A DNA stretch of 50,135 nucleotides, taken from assembly GCA_021298215.1 (NCBI GenBank), contig JAJTEE010000011.1, forward strand, positions 1-50,135, in the 5' to 3' direction. The position numbers and the translations under genes were made by a program. The notes below the pieces were generated by a model. It saw only the letters and a program-made list of their open reading frames with translations. It ran no database searches and was not told the origin of the DNA. This document shows, in pieces, positions 9,024 through 18,330 of this stretch. Numbering within the stretch: position 1 is the first letter of the stretch; each line of letters starts with the position of its first letter. The DNA is from Alphaproteobacteria bacterium. Lineage in GTDB: Bacteria; Pseudomonadota; Alphaproteobacteria; Paracaedibacterales; CAITNM01.

Positions 9024-10007
9024 TTAATGGGCTTTGTTCATTTGATCGAAGTAGTAATCAGCAAATCTATAAATTAGTAAATATTGTTCTTTTGTTCCCA
9101 CTAAATTAGGGCGTTGAATAGAAAGCTTAAGGACGATCTCTTCAATACTTAAAGAACTGACATCTCTGGATCGATCAAGAAGCTCTGCCAGAACAAACGC
9201 CGCTATAAATGTTCCCGTTCTGCCAACTCCCGAAGCACAGTGGCAGGCGATTGGCCTTTCCTTGTCTGAGAGGCGATATATTGTTTGAACTTCTTGGACA
9301 AGGCGATACAACTCTTCCACCCTCATTCCTTCGTTATCAGTCCATTCGTCTGTGTAGCAATAGGGAATATATACAGCTTCAGCATTTTTCTCATCTGGCA
9401 TAATGTTTAAACAAACATGCTGCGCATTTTTTTGTAATCTGTTCTTCCAGTACTTAATAGAATTGTCGTTAGAAAACTCACTTTCTCTTTTTAAGCGGAC
9501 TAATATGCTAGCTTGGTGATTGATTAGAAATTTAAAAAATAAATTTAAGATTTTTTTATCCGGTTCTTGCATTGCAATAAAATGATAGTTACCAAATAAG
9601 ACGGTGCTGGCATTGTAACTGCTATCTGTTCGATTATAAGCAAAAGCAATATTTGTAGGATGTCTATAAAAACCTTTCTCTAATAAGTCCTGTGCTGCCA
9701 TATAATCTTCTTGGCAGATATGCGGAGATCCCTCTGGATTTTTATACCAAAGCTTTCGCCTGAAATTTTGAAGTTCATTAAATTCTTCAAGTATTTCTTG
9801 ATCAGATTTCTTTTGATAGGGAGAGAATGTAGCTTTTTGTTGTAGTACTTTTCCCCAGCGTTGCTCTATTGCTTCTTTCACTTCATGCTTATGCTTTTGC
9901 CTGACTTCTAATGGAAGGGCTGGAAATATACGAACATTAATACAGGCACTTGTGGATGACATTAATAATGTTATGCTCATAAGGATTTTTACCATAAAGA
10001 GATACAT
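9024..10007 (-). CDS. Exported classical protein tyrosine phosphatase
   Basis: This 327-residue protein carries a full classical (eukaryote-type) PTP domain. The P-loop HCASGVGRTG gives catalytic Cys257 and Arg263. The QRPNLVGTKEQY block near 298-309 is the Q-loop, and YNAST...FIAMQEP at 131-149 matches the YINASY...FIATQGP region. The mobile WPD acid loop is present as W222-T223-D224: the general-acid Asp is kept but Pro is replaced by Thr. The N-terminus (MVKILMSITLLMSSTSAC) looks like a signal peptide, possibly of lipoprotein type. The family removes phosphate from phosphotyrosine; secreted bacterial members such as YopH act on host proteins, so a host-directed role is inferred. It starts 0 bases after the eptA-like stop, so the two are translationally linked. 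The start could be the Met five codons in. Confidence 0.85.
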   Translation of the reverse strand: MYLFMVKILMSITLLMSSTSACINVRIFPALPLEVRQKHKHEVKEAIEQRWGKVLQQKATFSPYQKKSDQEILEEFNELQNFRRKLWYKNPEGSPHICQEDYMAAQDLLEKGFYRHPTNIAFAYNRTDSSYNASTVLFGNYHFIAMQEPDKKILNLFFKFLINHQASILVRLKRESEFSNDNSIKYWKNRLQKNAQHVCLNIMPDEKNAEAVYIPYCYTDEWTDNEGMRVEELYRLVQEVQTIYRLSDKERPIACHCASGVGRTGTFIAAFVLAELLDRSRDVSSLSIEEIVLKLSIQRPNLVGTKEQYLLIYRFADYYFDQMNKAH

Positions 10008-11585
10008 TTATTTACCAAAAATATCCATATCTTTTTTATATTCTTCTGTATCAATATTTAACAACCCTAAAACGGAGTGAAAAAAGTTCTCATGAGCGCA
10101 CTTTCTTGTAGTGATGCTTTTTAAAAGATGCTCTTTATTTACGTGAAATTCTTTAGCAAAATTATCAGAAAGCCAAATGATCCAAGGAATATGTATTTGT
10201 TCTTTTGGTGCCACCACATAAGGAGTGCCGTGTAAATATAATCCATATTCACCGAGTGATTGTCCATGATCAGAAATATACATCATGACTGTATTTAATT
10301 GAGGATTTTTCTCAAGCACTTCAATAATTTTTGTGAGAATATAATCGGTATATAAAATCGTATTATCGTACGTATTAATTAAATGATCTTTTTGGCATGA
10401 CTGAATTTCGCTAGAGTTGCATGTTGGTGTGAAAATATTAAATTCAGACGGATAACGCTTATAATAGCTAGGGCCATGACTTCCTAATTGATGTAAAATT
10501 AATACGGTATCCTCTTTGAGACTTTTTACATATTCATCCAAACCCTTTAAAAGAATATCATCGTTTTGATTTAAATCTCGTACGTTCTCTTCTCTAACTC
10601 TGGATGCTACTCCTTTTGAGCTGCTATTATTATCCTTCCAATAAACTAAAAACCCTACACGCTGCAGCACGTCTAAAAGATTTTCTTCTTCAGCGGCTTT
10701 CTCAGGAGAATAATCACGTTGGGATAGTTTTGAAAAAATTCCTGGAAGAGCAGCTGCTGTTGAAGTATCGCAAGAGAATACTTCCTTTAAAGAAATGACA
10801 TTTTTAGTTTTTAATAAAGGATTGGTTTCACGCAAATATCCATTTAAAGAAAAATGATCAGAGCGTGCTGCTTCTCCAACAACAATTATGAGCAACGTTT
10901 TTTTTGAAACGGTTTTCCAAAGCGCTCCTCGTGACGCATCTTCAGCAATCGGTGTAATAGTTTTTTTAATCAAGTGCTGCTTTCTTATATATTTTCCAAG
11001 TGAGTAAAAACAATTCAAAGGAGTAACTAGCCCTGTAAGATTTCGGTGATTACGGTGAATAACAATGATATTTTTATACGATATGCCAAAAGCGCATCCA
11101 ATTAGAGAAATACAAAGAAGTATAGATATTAATCTAGATTTTATCTCTTTTAAAAAGTGTGCATGATAATGAATTTTACAAAAATATAATGACAAAAAAG
11201 GTAATAGGACTAATGTGCTAAACCAGAGAAAAAAGCTCACATTTAATAAATCAAAAGCTTCATGAAAATCCGTATGCAAAACATTTCGGATCATATCCGC
11301 GTTTATTTCCACTTTGAAATAATGCATGTGATATGTGGAAAATACGGCGATAAAAGTCATTAGAAAAATTATGAATTTGCCGAAATAGGGAAAAATAAAT
11401 AGATAAAATAATATGGCAAAAATGCTGGGCAAAATTATACTTGCAGATAGCAAATAAGCTAGGTCTGCAACACTGGATAGTTTTATGATATCAAGAATTT
11501 GGTGCCAAAAAGGTATATTTAAAAAGTAGGCAAAGTATAATGAAAAAAACCAAATAAAAAGATGCCTATTAACAGAAATTTTCAT
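10008..11585 (-). CDS. EptA-like phosphoethanolamine transferase
   Basis: This 525-residue inner-membrane enzyme has about five N-terminal transmembrane helices (roughly residues 8-28, 41-63, 68-88, 115-135, 150-170) and a periplasmic alkaline-phosphatase-fold domain. VVGEAARSDHFSLNGY supplies zinc ligand E238. SCDTSTAAALPGIFS holds the nucleophile T274. MYISDHGQSLGE provides the Asp-His metal ligands. Members move phosphoethanolamine from phosphatidylethanolamine onto lipid A or LPS core sugars, lowering surface charge and often giving resistance to cationic peptides. The acceptor cannot be told from sequence. It overlaps the upstream ABC exporter by 4 bases, which suggests a shared role in lipid A export and modification. 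Confidence 0.9.
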   Translation of the reverse strand: MKISVNRHLFIWFFSLYFAYFLNIPFWHQILDIIKLSSVADLAYLLSASIILPSIFAILFYLFIFPYFGKFIIFLMTFIAVFSTYHMHYFKVEINADMIRNVLHTDFHEAFDLLNVSFFLWFSTLVLLPFLSLYFCKIHYHAHFLKEIKSRLISILLCISLIGCAFGISYKNIIVIHRNHRNLTGLVTPLNCFYSLGKYIRKQHLIKKTITPIAEDASRGALWKTVSKKTLLIIVVGEAARSDHFSLNGYLRETNPLLKTKNVISLKEVFSCDTSTAAALPGIFSKLSQRDYSPEKAAEEENLLDVLQRVGFLVYWKDNNSSSKGVASRVREENVRDLNQNDDILLKGLDEYVKSLKEDTVLILHQLGSHGPSYYKRYPSEFNIFTPTCNSSEIQSCQKDHLINTYDNTILYTDYILTKIIEVLEKNPQLNTVMMYISDHGQSLGEYGLYLHGTPYVVAPKEQIHIPWIIWLSDNFAKEFHVNKEHLLKSITTRKCAHENFFHSVLGLLNIDTEEYKKDMDIFGK

Positions 11586-13399
11586 GAAGCATTTTCCTTT
11601 TGCAAAAAGGATTCTGTTAACCCAAATTCGAGATTCGCGTAATTTTTATATAACCCATCTATTCGCATCAGCTCTTGATGTGTGCCAATTTGTTCGATGC
11701 GTCCATGGTTAAGGACCATAATTTTATTGGCTTCCATAACAGTGCTTAAACGATGCGCAATAACCAAAGTGGTACATTGCTTGCTTAGCATTTTTAAATT
11801 TTGTTGTACAATAAAGTCACTTTTAGCATCCAACGAATTTGTCGCTTCATCTAGCAACAAAATATTAGGCCGCCTCAGTAGTACACGTGCTAAAGCAAGC
11901 CGTTGTTTTTGTCCTCCTGAAAGCCTAACGCCGCGATGGCCAACTTTTGTTTGTAAAGAATACGGTAACTCTTCGACGAATTTTTTTAAATGCACCATCT
12001 CGAGTACTTGCCATAAGTGGCTTTCATGAACAGTTTCTATTCCATATGCTAAATTTTCAAAAATAGTTGTGGAAAAAATAACAGCATCCTGGGTTACTAA
12101 CCCTAATTGATGACGAATATCATCAGCAGATAAATCTTGATAACTTATTCCATTTAGATAAATATTTCCTTCGTTTGGTTCATAAAATTTTAAAAGTAGA
12201 GAAAATATAGTACTTTTCCCAGCGCCTGATGGACCAACTATAGCAACAGTTTCACCTGGTAGAACGCTTAGGTTCAAATGATTTAAAACGTTATTTTCTT
12301 TTCTTGAAGGATACGAAAAACTGACTTGATGCATTGCAAGAATGCCATGATTATTTCTAATAGGCTTTTTCGAAATAAGTTCTGAAAGGACAGGAAGATT
12401 AAGAATTTCTAAGATACGATCACTAGCTCCTGCTGCTCGGTAAAAGTCAGCGAATAAAGTAGAAAAAGATCCAAGAGCCCCACATACAGCAACCGCATAA
12501 AATAAAAAGCCTAATAGATCTCCTTTGGTCATAATTTCCTCAAACACCATTTGGGCGCCAATGTAAGCCACCGCACATAGTCCTGAGAAAATTAAAACCA
12601 TTGCAAAGCCAACAAGCTTAGCTCGGAATTTTGCTGCTTTTAAAACGGCTTTTACAAAGGAAGTGTTGTAGCCATGAAATGAAGCTCTATCTTGTGCAGC
12701 ATGAGAAAACAAGAGAACAGTTTTTATGTTGTTTAATGTTTCATCAATAAATTGTGCTAAATCGGCGAGTAATTGTTGTGCAAATCGGCTGTAGTGACGG
12801 ACGATTTTTCCAAAATAAATAACGGGCAATAAAAGACCGGGAACAATTAAGCACGTCAAACAGAATAACTTCCAAGAAGTTACAGCCATCATAACAATTC
12901 CGCCAATAATAATTAAAAAATTTCGTATAAAAATTCCTAAACTATTAGTTAAAACAAGCTGTAATAAATTCATATCACTTGTCAGGCGTGTTACTAAATT
13001 TGCGGGTTGATAATCTTCAAAAAAAGACAGAGGAAATTTTAGAGTATGGTTAAAAAGATCATAGCGTAATCGCGCCATCATTTGTTCGCCAATCCAACTG
13101 ATGTAATACGTGCGAGCGTAACTAGCTAAAGCTAACAATATAACACTTGTGCCGAGCCCTATTAATATCCAGCCAAAATAATCTGAGCCTTTGGATAAAA
13201 GGCCATTGTTGACCGCAAAACTTAAAAACTTCCCAAAGCCAATAACCATACCAGCAGCGATAGCAAGCATAAAACTTGCAATAATAATTGGCTTGATGAA
13301 ATCCGAAACGTATGGCTTTAGCAATTTTAAAATGGTATTTGTTGAGGCTTTTGACTCATTTTTGATAGCCACATCATCGTAAAAGGACTTTTCACGCAT
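11582..13399 (-). CDS. MsbA-like ABC exporter (fused membrane and ATPase domains)
   Basis: This 605-residue half-transporter has six transmembrane helices in about residues 35-330 and a C-terminal ATPase. Walker A GPSGAGKS is at 389-396, followed by signature LSGGQKQR, Walker B ILLLDEATN and the H-loop IAHRLST. This is the type IV exporter layout of MsbA, which flips lipid A across the inner membrane as a homodimer. Lipid or drug exporters of the same fold cannot be excluded. Its position directly before an EptA-like gene, with a 4-base overlap, favours a lipid A-related substrate. It overlaps cyaY by 8 bases. Confidence 0.88.
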   Translation of the reverse strand: MREKSFYDDVAIKNESKASTNTILKLLKPYVSDFIKPIIIASFMLAIAAGMVIGFGKFLSFAVNNGLLSKGSDYFGWILIGLGTSVILLALASYARTYYISWIGEQMMARLRYDLFNHTLKFPLSFFEDYQPANLVTRLTSDMNLLQLVLTNSLGIFIRNFLIIIGGIVMMAVTSWKLFCLTCLIVPGLLLPVIYFGKIVRHYSRFAQQLLADLAQFIDETLNNIKTVLLFSHAAQDRASFHGYNTSFVKAVLKAAKFRAKLVGFAMVLIFSGLCAVAYIGAQMVFEEIMTKGDLLGFLFYAVAVCGALGSFSTLFADFYRAAGASDRILEILNLPVLSELISKKPIRNNHGILAMHQVSFSYPSRKENNVLNHLNLSVLPGETVAIVGPSGAGKSTIFSLLLKFYEPNEGNIYLNGISYQDLSADDIRHQLGLVTQDAVIFSTTIFENLAYGIETVHESHLWQVLEMVHLKKFVEELPYSLQTKVGHRGVRLSGGQKQRLALARVLLRRPNILLLDEATNSLDAKSDFIVQQNLKMLSKQCTTLVIAHRLSTVMEANKIMVLNHGRIEQIGTHQELMRIDGLYKNYANLEFGLTESFLQKENAS

Positions 13400-13658
13400 T
13401 TAAATCCTGCCTTAATACGTTTTCAAGCTCTCTTTTTGTGCGCGTGCATAACCATTGTTGCGCATCGTAAACAAAGTGATGAGCTCCGGTAATGGGTGAA
13501 GACATCCAAATTTGGTCCATGATTCCATGATAATTTAAAAGAAACTGACCTTTGGGGTGTTCAATTGCCAAAGTACCTTCTGTGTAGTCGGCATCCCAAT
13601 CATGTTCAAGAATATCGCATAAGTCTTGAAGATATTTAAAAGCAATAGCTTTATGCAC
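13392..13658 (-). CDS. cyaY: Frataxin/CyaY iron-binding protein
   Basis: This small 88-residue acidic protein matches the frataxin fold. It has an N-terminal helix rich in Asp/Glu (DLCDILEHDWDADYTEG), then beta strands with GTLAIEHPKGQFLLNYH, the hallmark QIWMSSPITGAHHFVYD segment, and a closing helix ending in a Leu-rich tail. CyaY binds iron and modulates the cysteine desulfurase IscS during Fe-S cluster assembly in the cytoplasm. It is a little shorter than the usual 105 or so residues. It lies 6 bases after the methyltransferase and overlaps the ABC exporter start by 8 bases, so it is part of the same leftward operon. Confidence 0.85.
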   Translation of the reverse strand: MHKAIAFKYLQDLCDILEHDWDADYTEGTLAIEHPKGQFLLNYHGIMDQIWMSSPITGAHHFVYDAQQWLCTRTKRELENVLRQDLNA

Positions 13659-13664
13659 AACATT

Positions 13665-14426
13665 TTATTTTAATACTTTTGCCCAATATACATGGGTAAT
13701 ATAAGGAAATCCAATAATTTCATGATTTTTAATTTCGGGGTGTGTTTTACAAAGATGTTGGATGCGTTTAATAACATCTTTCTTTTGAGTGTCAGGAAGA
13801 GCGGCAATAAAACTCATTCCTAAGGCCTTTTGCACAAGATCTTTTTTGAAAAACGGTTGCCGATATGAAAATTTTTGATGTTCTAATGCTGAAAAAATAG
13901 ATTGCTGCTTAAACACGGACTTCCATTTTCCACGTTCAAATTTAACAATATCGTCGTGAGGATAAGAATAAATGATCTTGTGATAATCATACACCCACGA
14001 TGATTGATTATCTCTTTCTTGAAAAATAATAGTGATGTACCCGTTATTTTTTAGAACTCTAGCAATATCATTAAGGGTCATATGGTCTGCAAACCAATGA
14101 AAAGCTTGGGCAACAAGTACGCCATCAAATAAATTATTTTGAAACGGAATATTTTCTGCTCTGGAAATGATGGAAAGAAGTTGTTGATGTTTTGCTCTTA
14201 AAATTCCAAGCATACCTTGTAACCATTCAGTGACGGTAGGATATAAATTGTGTTTTACAAGCAAATCTGTGAACTTTCCAGTGCCAGCAGCAAGTTCAAG
14301 AAGCTGTGATGACGTATTAAATCCAAGCTTACTTTTTAAAAAGTTTGCCACGGCGTCTGGATAATTAGGTCTGCTATATTCATAAATTTCAGAACAAGTA
14401 TTAAATGATTGTGCTGCTGAATTCAT
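13665..14426 (-). CDS. Class I SAM-dependent methyltransferase
   Basis: This 253-residue enzyme has SAM-binding motif I LELAAGTGKFTDLL, motif II region SRAENIPFQNNLFDGV, and the following AFHWF and ARVLKNNGYITIIF typical of UbiE/trans-aconitate-type methyltransferases. The substrate is unknown. The chosen ATG (MNSAAQ) is preceded by AAAGG at the right distance. The frame stays open further upstream, but that part runs through the tRNA-Ala gene and is not coding. The start is only 11 bases past the encoded CCA end of the tRNA, so its messenger leader must come from tRNA processing or from a promoter overlapping the tRNA. It heads the cyaY-exporter-eptA-phosphatase run. Confidence 0.85.
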   Translation of the reverse strand: MNSAAQSFNTCSEIYEYSRPNYPDAVANFLKSKLGFNTSSQLLELAAGTGKFTDLLVKHNLYPTVTEWLQGMLGILRAKHQQLLSIISRAENIPFQNNLFDGVLVAQAFHWFADHMTLNDIARVLKNNGYITIIFQERDNQSSWVYDYHKIIYSYPHDDIVKFERGKWKSVFKQQSIFSALEHQKFSYRQPFFKKDLVQKALGMSFIAALPDTQKKDVIKRIQHLCKTHPEIKNHEIIGFPYITHVYWAKVLK

Positions 14427-14437
14427 AATAAACCTTT

Positions 14438-14513
<76 letters not shown>

Positions 14514-14584
14514 GCATTTCTTTTTTAATTTTAAAACATTCTTGTGACAAGTCAAAAACTTCATTATCAATAGAAAAAGACTTA

Positions 14585-15307
14585 ATGGTTTTTATGAATT
14601 GGGAAGATACGGGTATTGTCCTTAGATACAGGTCATATTCTGAAAAACAATTAATTGCTAGTGTGTTCACCCGCCAACATGGTCGTGTTGATGGCATGAT
14701 AACACGTACCAAAACAGCTTTTCCGCAACCAGGTGATATATGCTCTGTGCATCAAAAAGCAAGATTAGAAAATCATTTAGGAACCTTGAAATTAGAAACG
14801 AAACAAAGTCACTCTAGCTTACAGTTTTGCGAAGCAACGCGAATTTTTGCTTTTAAATCGATGCTAGAATTACTCGTATTATTACTCCCTGAGCATCACC
14901 CATATCCTGCATTGTGGGAAAAAGTTGATCATACGCTTGAATTTTTTTATCAAAAAGAAAAAGCTATAAAGGCATACTGCAATTTTGAAGTATTATTGCT
15001 TGAAGAGTTAGGTTTTGGCTTGAGTCTGAATGTGTGTGTAGCAACAGGTAGTACGAAAAATCTCACTCATGTTTCTCCCAAATCGGGTGGAGCTGTTTGC
15101 TATGAATCAGCATTACCCTATATCGATAAATTGTTTATTTTGCCAAGATTTCTGATTGATGAAACACAAGCACCTACACAAGAAGACTGTATTAATGCAT
15201 TGCTTTTAACTGGACATTTCTTATCTCATCATGCGAGTCACCAGAAATCTTTACCGTTAGCTCGTCAAGAGCTGTTGCAAAAATTGAAGGATAAAAATGA
15301 AATTTAG
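14585..15307 (+). CDS. recO: DNA repair protein RecO
   Basis: This 240-residue protein matches RecO, which with RecR loads RecA onto SSB-coated single-stranded DNA in the RecF pathway. The N-terminal OB-fold begins NWEDTGIVLRYRSYSEKQL, and GRVDGMITRTK follows, both typical of the family. The helical C-terminal half, with the LLEELGFGLSLNVC segment, also fits. Many alphaproteobacterial RecO proteins begin at the Met-x-Trp-x-Asp-x-Gly position, so the true start may be the second Met at 14594; neither start has a clear Shine-Dalgarno. It diverges from the tRNA-Ala gene. Confidence 0.9.
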   Translation: MVFMNWEDTGIVLRYRSYSEKQLIASVFTRQHGRVDGMITRTKTAFPQPGDICSVHQKARLENHLGTLKLETKQSHSSLQFCEATRIFAFKSMLELLVLLLPEHHPYPALWEKVDHTLEFFYQKEKAIKAYCNFEVLLLEELGFGLSLNVCVATGSTKNLTHVSPKSGGAVCYESALPYIDKLFILPRFLIDETQAPTQEDCINALLLTGHFLSHHASHQKSLPLARQELLQKLKDKNEI

Positions 15308-15360
15308 TGGTGATCAAAAATTTTTTCAACGTTACTATGAGAAATTAATTTTTAAATTTT

Positions 15361-15366
15361 AAGGAG
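15361..15366 (+). promoter_or_regulatory. Strong Shine-Dalgarno that fixes the upp start
   Basis: AAGGAG lies 9 bases before the ATG at 15376. No comparable site precedes the internal Met codons at residues 31 and 68. This supports translation of the full lipoprotein-type N-terminus of the UPRT. Confidence 0.75.
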
Positions 15367-15375
15367 TCTTACAAA

Positions 15376-16155
15376 ATGTTCCAATTTATTATGCTGGCTT
15401 GCTTGTTTCTTACAAGCTGTGCAGAAAATCGCAACACTCAGGATTTTACGACACTGACTTCAACGATGGCATATGATGTTAAAAGGGCTGAGAATAATTC
15501 TTCTCAATCTACACAAAAAGAATATCCTAATTTATACATCGTCAAACATCCTTTAATTCAGCATAAGCTTACAATTATGCGTGATAAAAATACAAAGCTT
15601 CCAGCTTTTAACCAACTTCTTGATGAAATATCACTTTTAATGAGCTATGAAATTACACACTCTTTGCAGCTTAAAACGGTTAATATAGACACTCCAGTGG
15701 CACCAGCAAAAGGATTTGAGCTCGCTCAAGATATTATCATTGTGCCTATTTTGCGGGCAGGACTTGGCATGGCGCATGGTTTAAATCATCTCATACCTAC
15801 AGCAAAGGTTGGACATATCGGACTTTACCGAGATCCTGCCACTAAAAAACCAGTAGAATATTTCTTTAAACTTCCTCCTGTTACAAAAGAAAGTATGGTT
15901 ATAATTGTTGATCCAATGCTAGCAACAGGTAACTCGTCCGCATATGCGATTGATCTGCTTGTAAAAGCAGGTGTGGCTCCAAAGAATATTCTATTCATGG
16001 CTCTAGTTTCCGCTCCAGAAGGGGTGCGAGCATTCCACGCGAGACATCCAGAAGTGAAGATTTTCACAGCGGCTCTTGATGAAAAATTAAACGATCACGC
16101 CTATATTGTTCCAGGTTTGGGCGATGCAGGTGATCGTCTGTTTGGAACAGAATAA
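15376..16155 (+). CDS. upp: Uracil phosphoribosyltransferase with a lipoprotein signal peptide
   Basis: This 259-residue protein is a complete UPRT, the enzyme that makes UMP from uracil and PRPP. It has KHPLIQHKL near 57-65, PILRAGLGM at 124-132, the PRPP loop VDPMLATGNS at 168-177 (Asn where many have Gly), and the uracil-binding tail YIVPGLGDAGDRLFGT. Ordinary UPRTs are about 208-210 residues and cytosolic. This one adds about 50 residues: a signal peptide with a textbook lipobox LTSC (Cys15), then a Ser/Thr/Asn/Gln-rich linker. A strong AAGGAG decides the start, and the first ATG is the only well-placed one. The enzyme is therefore predicted to be membrane-anchored outside the cytoplasm, which is unexpected. 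It follows recO by 68 bases and is closed by a terminator. Confidence 0.9.
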   Translation: MFQFIMLACLFLTSCAENRNTQDFTTLTSTMAYDVKRAENNSSQSTQKEYPNLYIVKHPLIQHKLTIMRDKNTKLPAFNQLLDEISLLMSYEITHSLQLKTVNIDTPVAPAKGFELAQDIIIVPILRAGLGMAHGLNHLIPTAKVGHIGLYRDPATKKPVEYFFKLPPVTKESMVIIVDPMLATGNSSAYAIDLLVKAGVAPKNILFMALVSAPEGVRAFHARHPEVKIFTAALDEKLNDHAYIVPGLGDAGDRLFGTE

Positions 16156-16164
16156 CAAAAAATA

Positions 16165-16195
16165 AAAGAGAGGACGCACATGTCCTTTCTTTCTT
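16165..16195. terminator. Bidirectional terminator between upp and flhA
   Basis: AAAGAGAGGAC (16165-16175) pairs with GTCCTTTCTTT (16182-16192) with one G-T wobble and a 6-base loop. T-rich sequence follows on the plus strand, and a T-rich run follows the stem on the minus strand too. It lies between the convergent upp and flhA genes and can serve both. Confidence 0.8.
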
Positions 16196-16212
16196 GAGAT
16201 GAATTTTCGATG

Positions 16213-18321
16213 CTATTCCAGCTGTCCTAATGAGCGAATTTTTACTTTAGGATGAACTTCATTTTGCGACATGATGACGACAGCAGGTCGTACTCTTTCT
16301 AAAATGGAACGTACAAATGAGCGAACATAAGCAGTTGTAACAAGCGCTGGCATCTCACCCATCATAGAGAGGCGGTCATACGTTTCGTTGCATCTGAAAA
16401 TAAATTCTTGCATGTGACTTGGTGATAACGCCAATTGGCGCGCTTCACCATCTCCTACTATGGCATCACCAATAATTTGTTCCCATTGAGGGCTCAGCGT
16501 CACGATATTCAAAACACCTTCTTGATCTGCGTTACTGAAGGTAATTTGGCGACTTAAACGTAATCTTAGATGCTCGGTGATTGTTGCTATATTTCTTGAG
16601 AAGTTACACGCCTCTGCGATGCCTTCAAGAATAGTTGGTAAATCTCGGATAGAAATTCTTTCCCCAACAAGATTTTGTAAAACACGTTGAATACCACCAA
16701 CGGTAATTTGACCAGGAACAATATCATTTAGCAGTTTTTTATATGTTTCATTCATATCATCAAGTAATTTTTGAACATCTGCAAAAGTAACCATTTCACC
16801 AATATTATCTTTAATAACTTCTGTTAAATGCGTTGTTAATACAACAGAAGGATCCACTATCGTATAACCAAGATTTTCCGCTTCTGTTCGCAAAACTGGA
16901 GCAATCCACATTGCTGGAAGTCCAAAACTTGGTTCTCTTGTATGTTCTCCTCTTAGATCAATTGGCTGAGCACCAGGATCCATGACCATTAATTCACCAG
17001 GTTTCAAATGTCCTTTGCCAGCCTCAAGCTCTTTGATGCGAATGAGGTATTCGTTATTACCAAGCTGCATGTTATCTTGAATGCGCACAGAGGGGAGATA
17101 AATACCCATTTCTTGTTGTAATTGCGTGCGCAAATTTTTGATTTGATCACCAAGATTTTTATTCTTTTCACCATTCAATAAAGAAAGCAAACCATAACCA
17201 AGCTCTAAGCGAATCATATCTAGAGGTAAAGAAATTACTTGTGTTGCGGCTTGTTGTGATTCATCTTGAACTTCTTCTGTTTCTTTAGCTTGTAAATCAA
17301 GATTTTTCTGATTTTCCACTTTTAGCTGTTCTTGGTAAGAGTTCCAAGAAGCATAACCAGCAAGTGATGCTAGAATGACGAATGGCGTTATTGGTATGCC
17401 CGGTAACATACCCATGACTGCCATTACAAATGAAGCCATACCAAGCGCCGTCGGATATGCACTTAATTGGCTGTATAAAGCTTTATCTGTTGCTCCTTCT
17501 ATGCCTGCTTTAGAAACGAGTAAACCAGAGGCCATTGAAACAATAAGAGCCGGAATTTGGGTTACTAATCCATCTCCAACAGTTAGTAAAGTGTAAGTAT
17601 GAAAAGCATCGCCGAAACTCATGTTGTTTTGCGCAACACCAATAATGACACCGCCTATAACGTTAATAAATGTAATTAAAAGGCCTGCAATTGCATCTCC
17701 ACGTACGAATTTGGCCGCACCATCCATTGCTCCATAAAAATTACTTTCAGACTCAATGGCTTTACGACGTTTTCTAGCTTCAGACTCGTCAATCATACCA
17801 GCAGCTAAATCAGCATCAATGGCCATTTGTTTGCCTGGCATTCCATCTAAGCTAAATCTTGCTGCAACTTCAGCGATACGTCCGGAACCTTTTGTGATAA
17901 CGACAAAGTTTACGATAATTAAGATAATGAAAACGACAATTCCGATAACAAAATTTCCTCCAACCACAAATTGCCCAAAAGCTTCAATAACCTTTCCGGC
18001 TGCCGATGTTCCCTCATGACCATGCGATAAGATTAAACGTGTGGATGCCACATTTAAAGATAATCGAATCATGGTTGCAATTAATAAAACTGTTGGAAAT
18101 GAACTAAATTCATCGGGTTTCATAATGAATAAGGATGTCATAAGAATCATGACAGAAAATGTAATAGAAAGAGCTAATGCAAAGTCCATCAAGGGTTTTG
18201 GCATTGGCATTAAAAGCACAACCATAATTAGGAGTATACCGATGGCAAAACTGACATCAGTTCTTCGAAATATGTCTCCTAAATTTTGAGCGATGGCTTT
18301 AAAGTCAATAGATGCTGCCAT
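16213..18321 (-). CDS. flhA: Flagellar export gate protein FlhA
   Basis: This 702-residue protein is the large membrane subunit of the flagellar type III export gate. About eight transmembrane helices occupy residues 20-330. The FHIPEP-family cytoplasmic loop RFSLDGMPGKQMAIDADL is intact, followed by ESESNFYGAMDGAAKFV. A soluble C-terminal domain from about 360 binds export chaperones. Length is normal. FlhA-type rather than injectisome-type is inferred from the flagellar operon around it. It is the last gene of the fliF-to-flhA run, 9 bases after flbD. Confidence 0.96.
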   Translation of the reverse strand: MAASIDFKAIAQNLGDIFRRTDVSFAIGILLIMVVLLMPMPKPLMDFALALSITFSVMILMTSLFIMKPDEFSSFPTVLLIATMIRLSLNVASTRLILSHGHEGTSAAGKVIEAFGQFVVGGNFVIGIVVFIILIIVNFVVITKGSGRIAEVAARFSLDGMPGKQMAIDADLAAGMIDESEARKRRKAIESESNFYGAMDGAAKFVRGDAIAGLLITFINVIGGVIIGVAQNNMSFGDAFHTYTLLTVGDGLVTQIPALIVSMASGLLVSKAGIEGATDKALYSQLSAYPTALGMASFVMAVMGMLPGIPITPFVILASLAGYASWNSYQEQLKVENQKNLDLQAKETEEVQDESQQAATQVISLPLDMIRLELGYGLLSLLNGEKNKNLGDQIKNLRTQLQQEMGIYLPSVRIQDNMQLGNNEYLIRIKELEAGKGHLKPGELMVMDPGAQPIDLRGEHTREPSFGLPAMWIAPVLRTEAENLGYTIVDPSVVLTTHLTEVIKDNIGEMVTFADVQKLLDDMNETYKKLLNDIVPGQITVGGIQRVLQNLVGERISIRDLPTILEGIAEACNFSRNIATITEHLRLRLSRQITFSNADQEGVLNIVTLSPQWEQIIGDAIVGDGEARQLALSPSHMQEFIFRCNETYDRLSMMGEMPALVTTAYVRSFVRSILERVRPAVVIMSQNEVHPKVKIRSLGQLE

Positions 18322-18330
18322 TTATATCTC

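Noticed and set aside
17375..18289. Open frames opposite flhA
   Set aside because: They are shadows of FlhA coding sequence with biased composition and no family resemblance.
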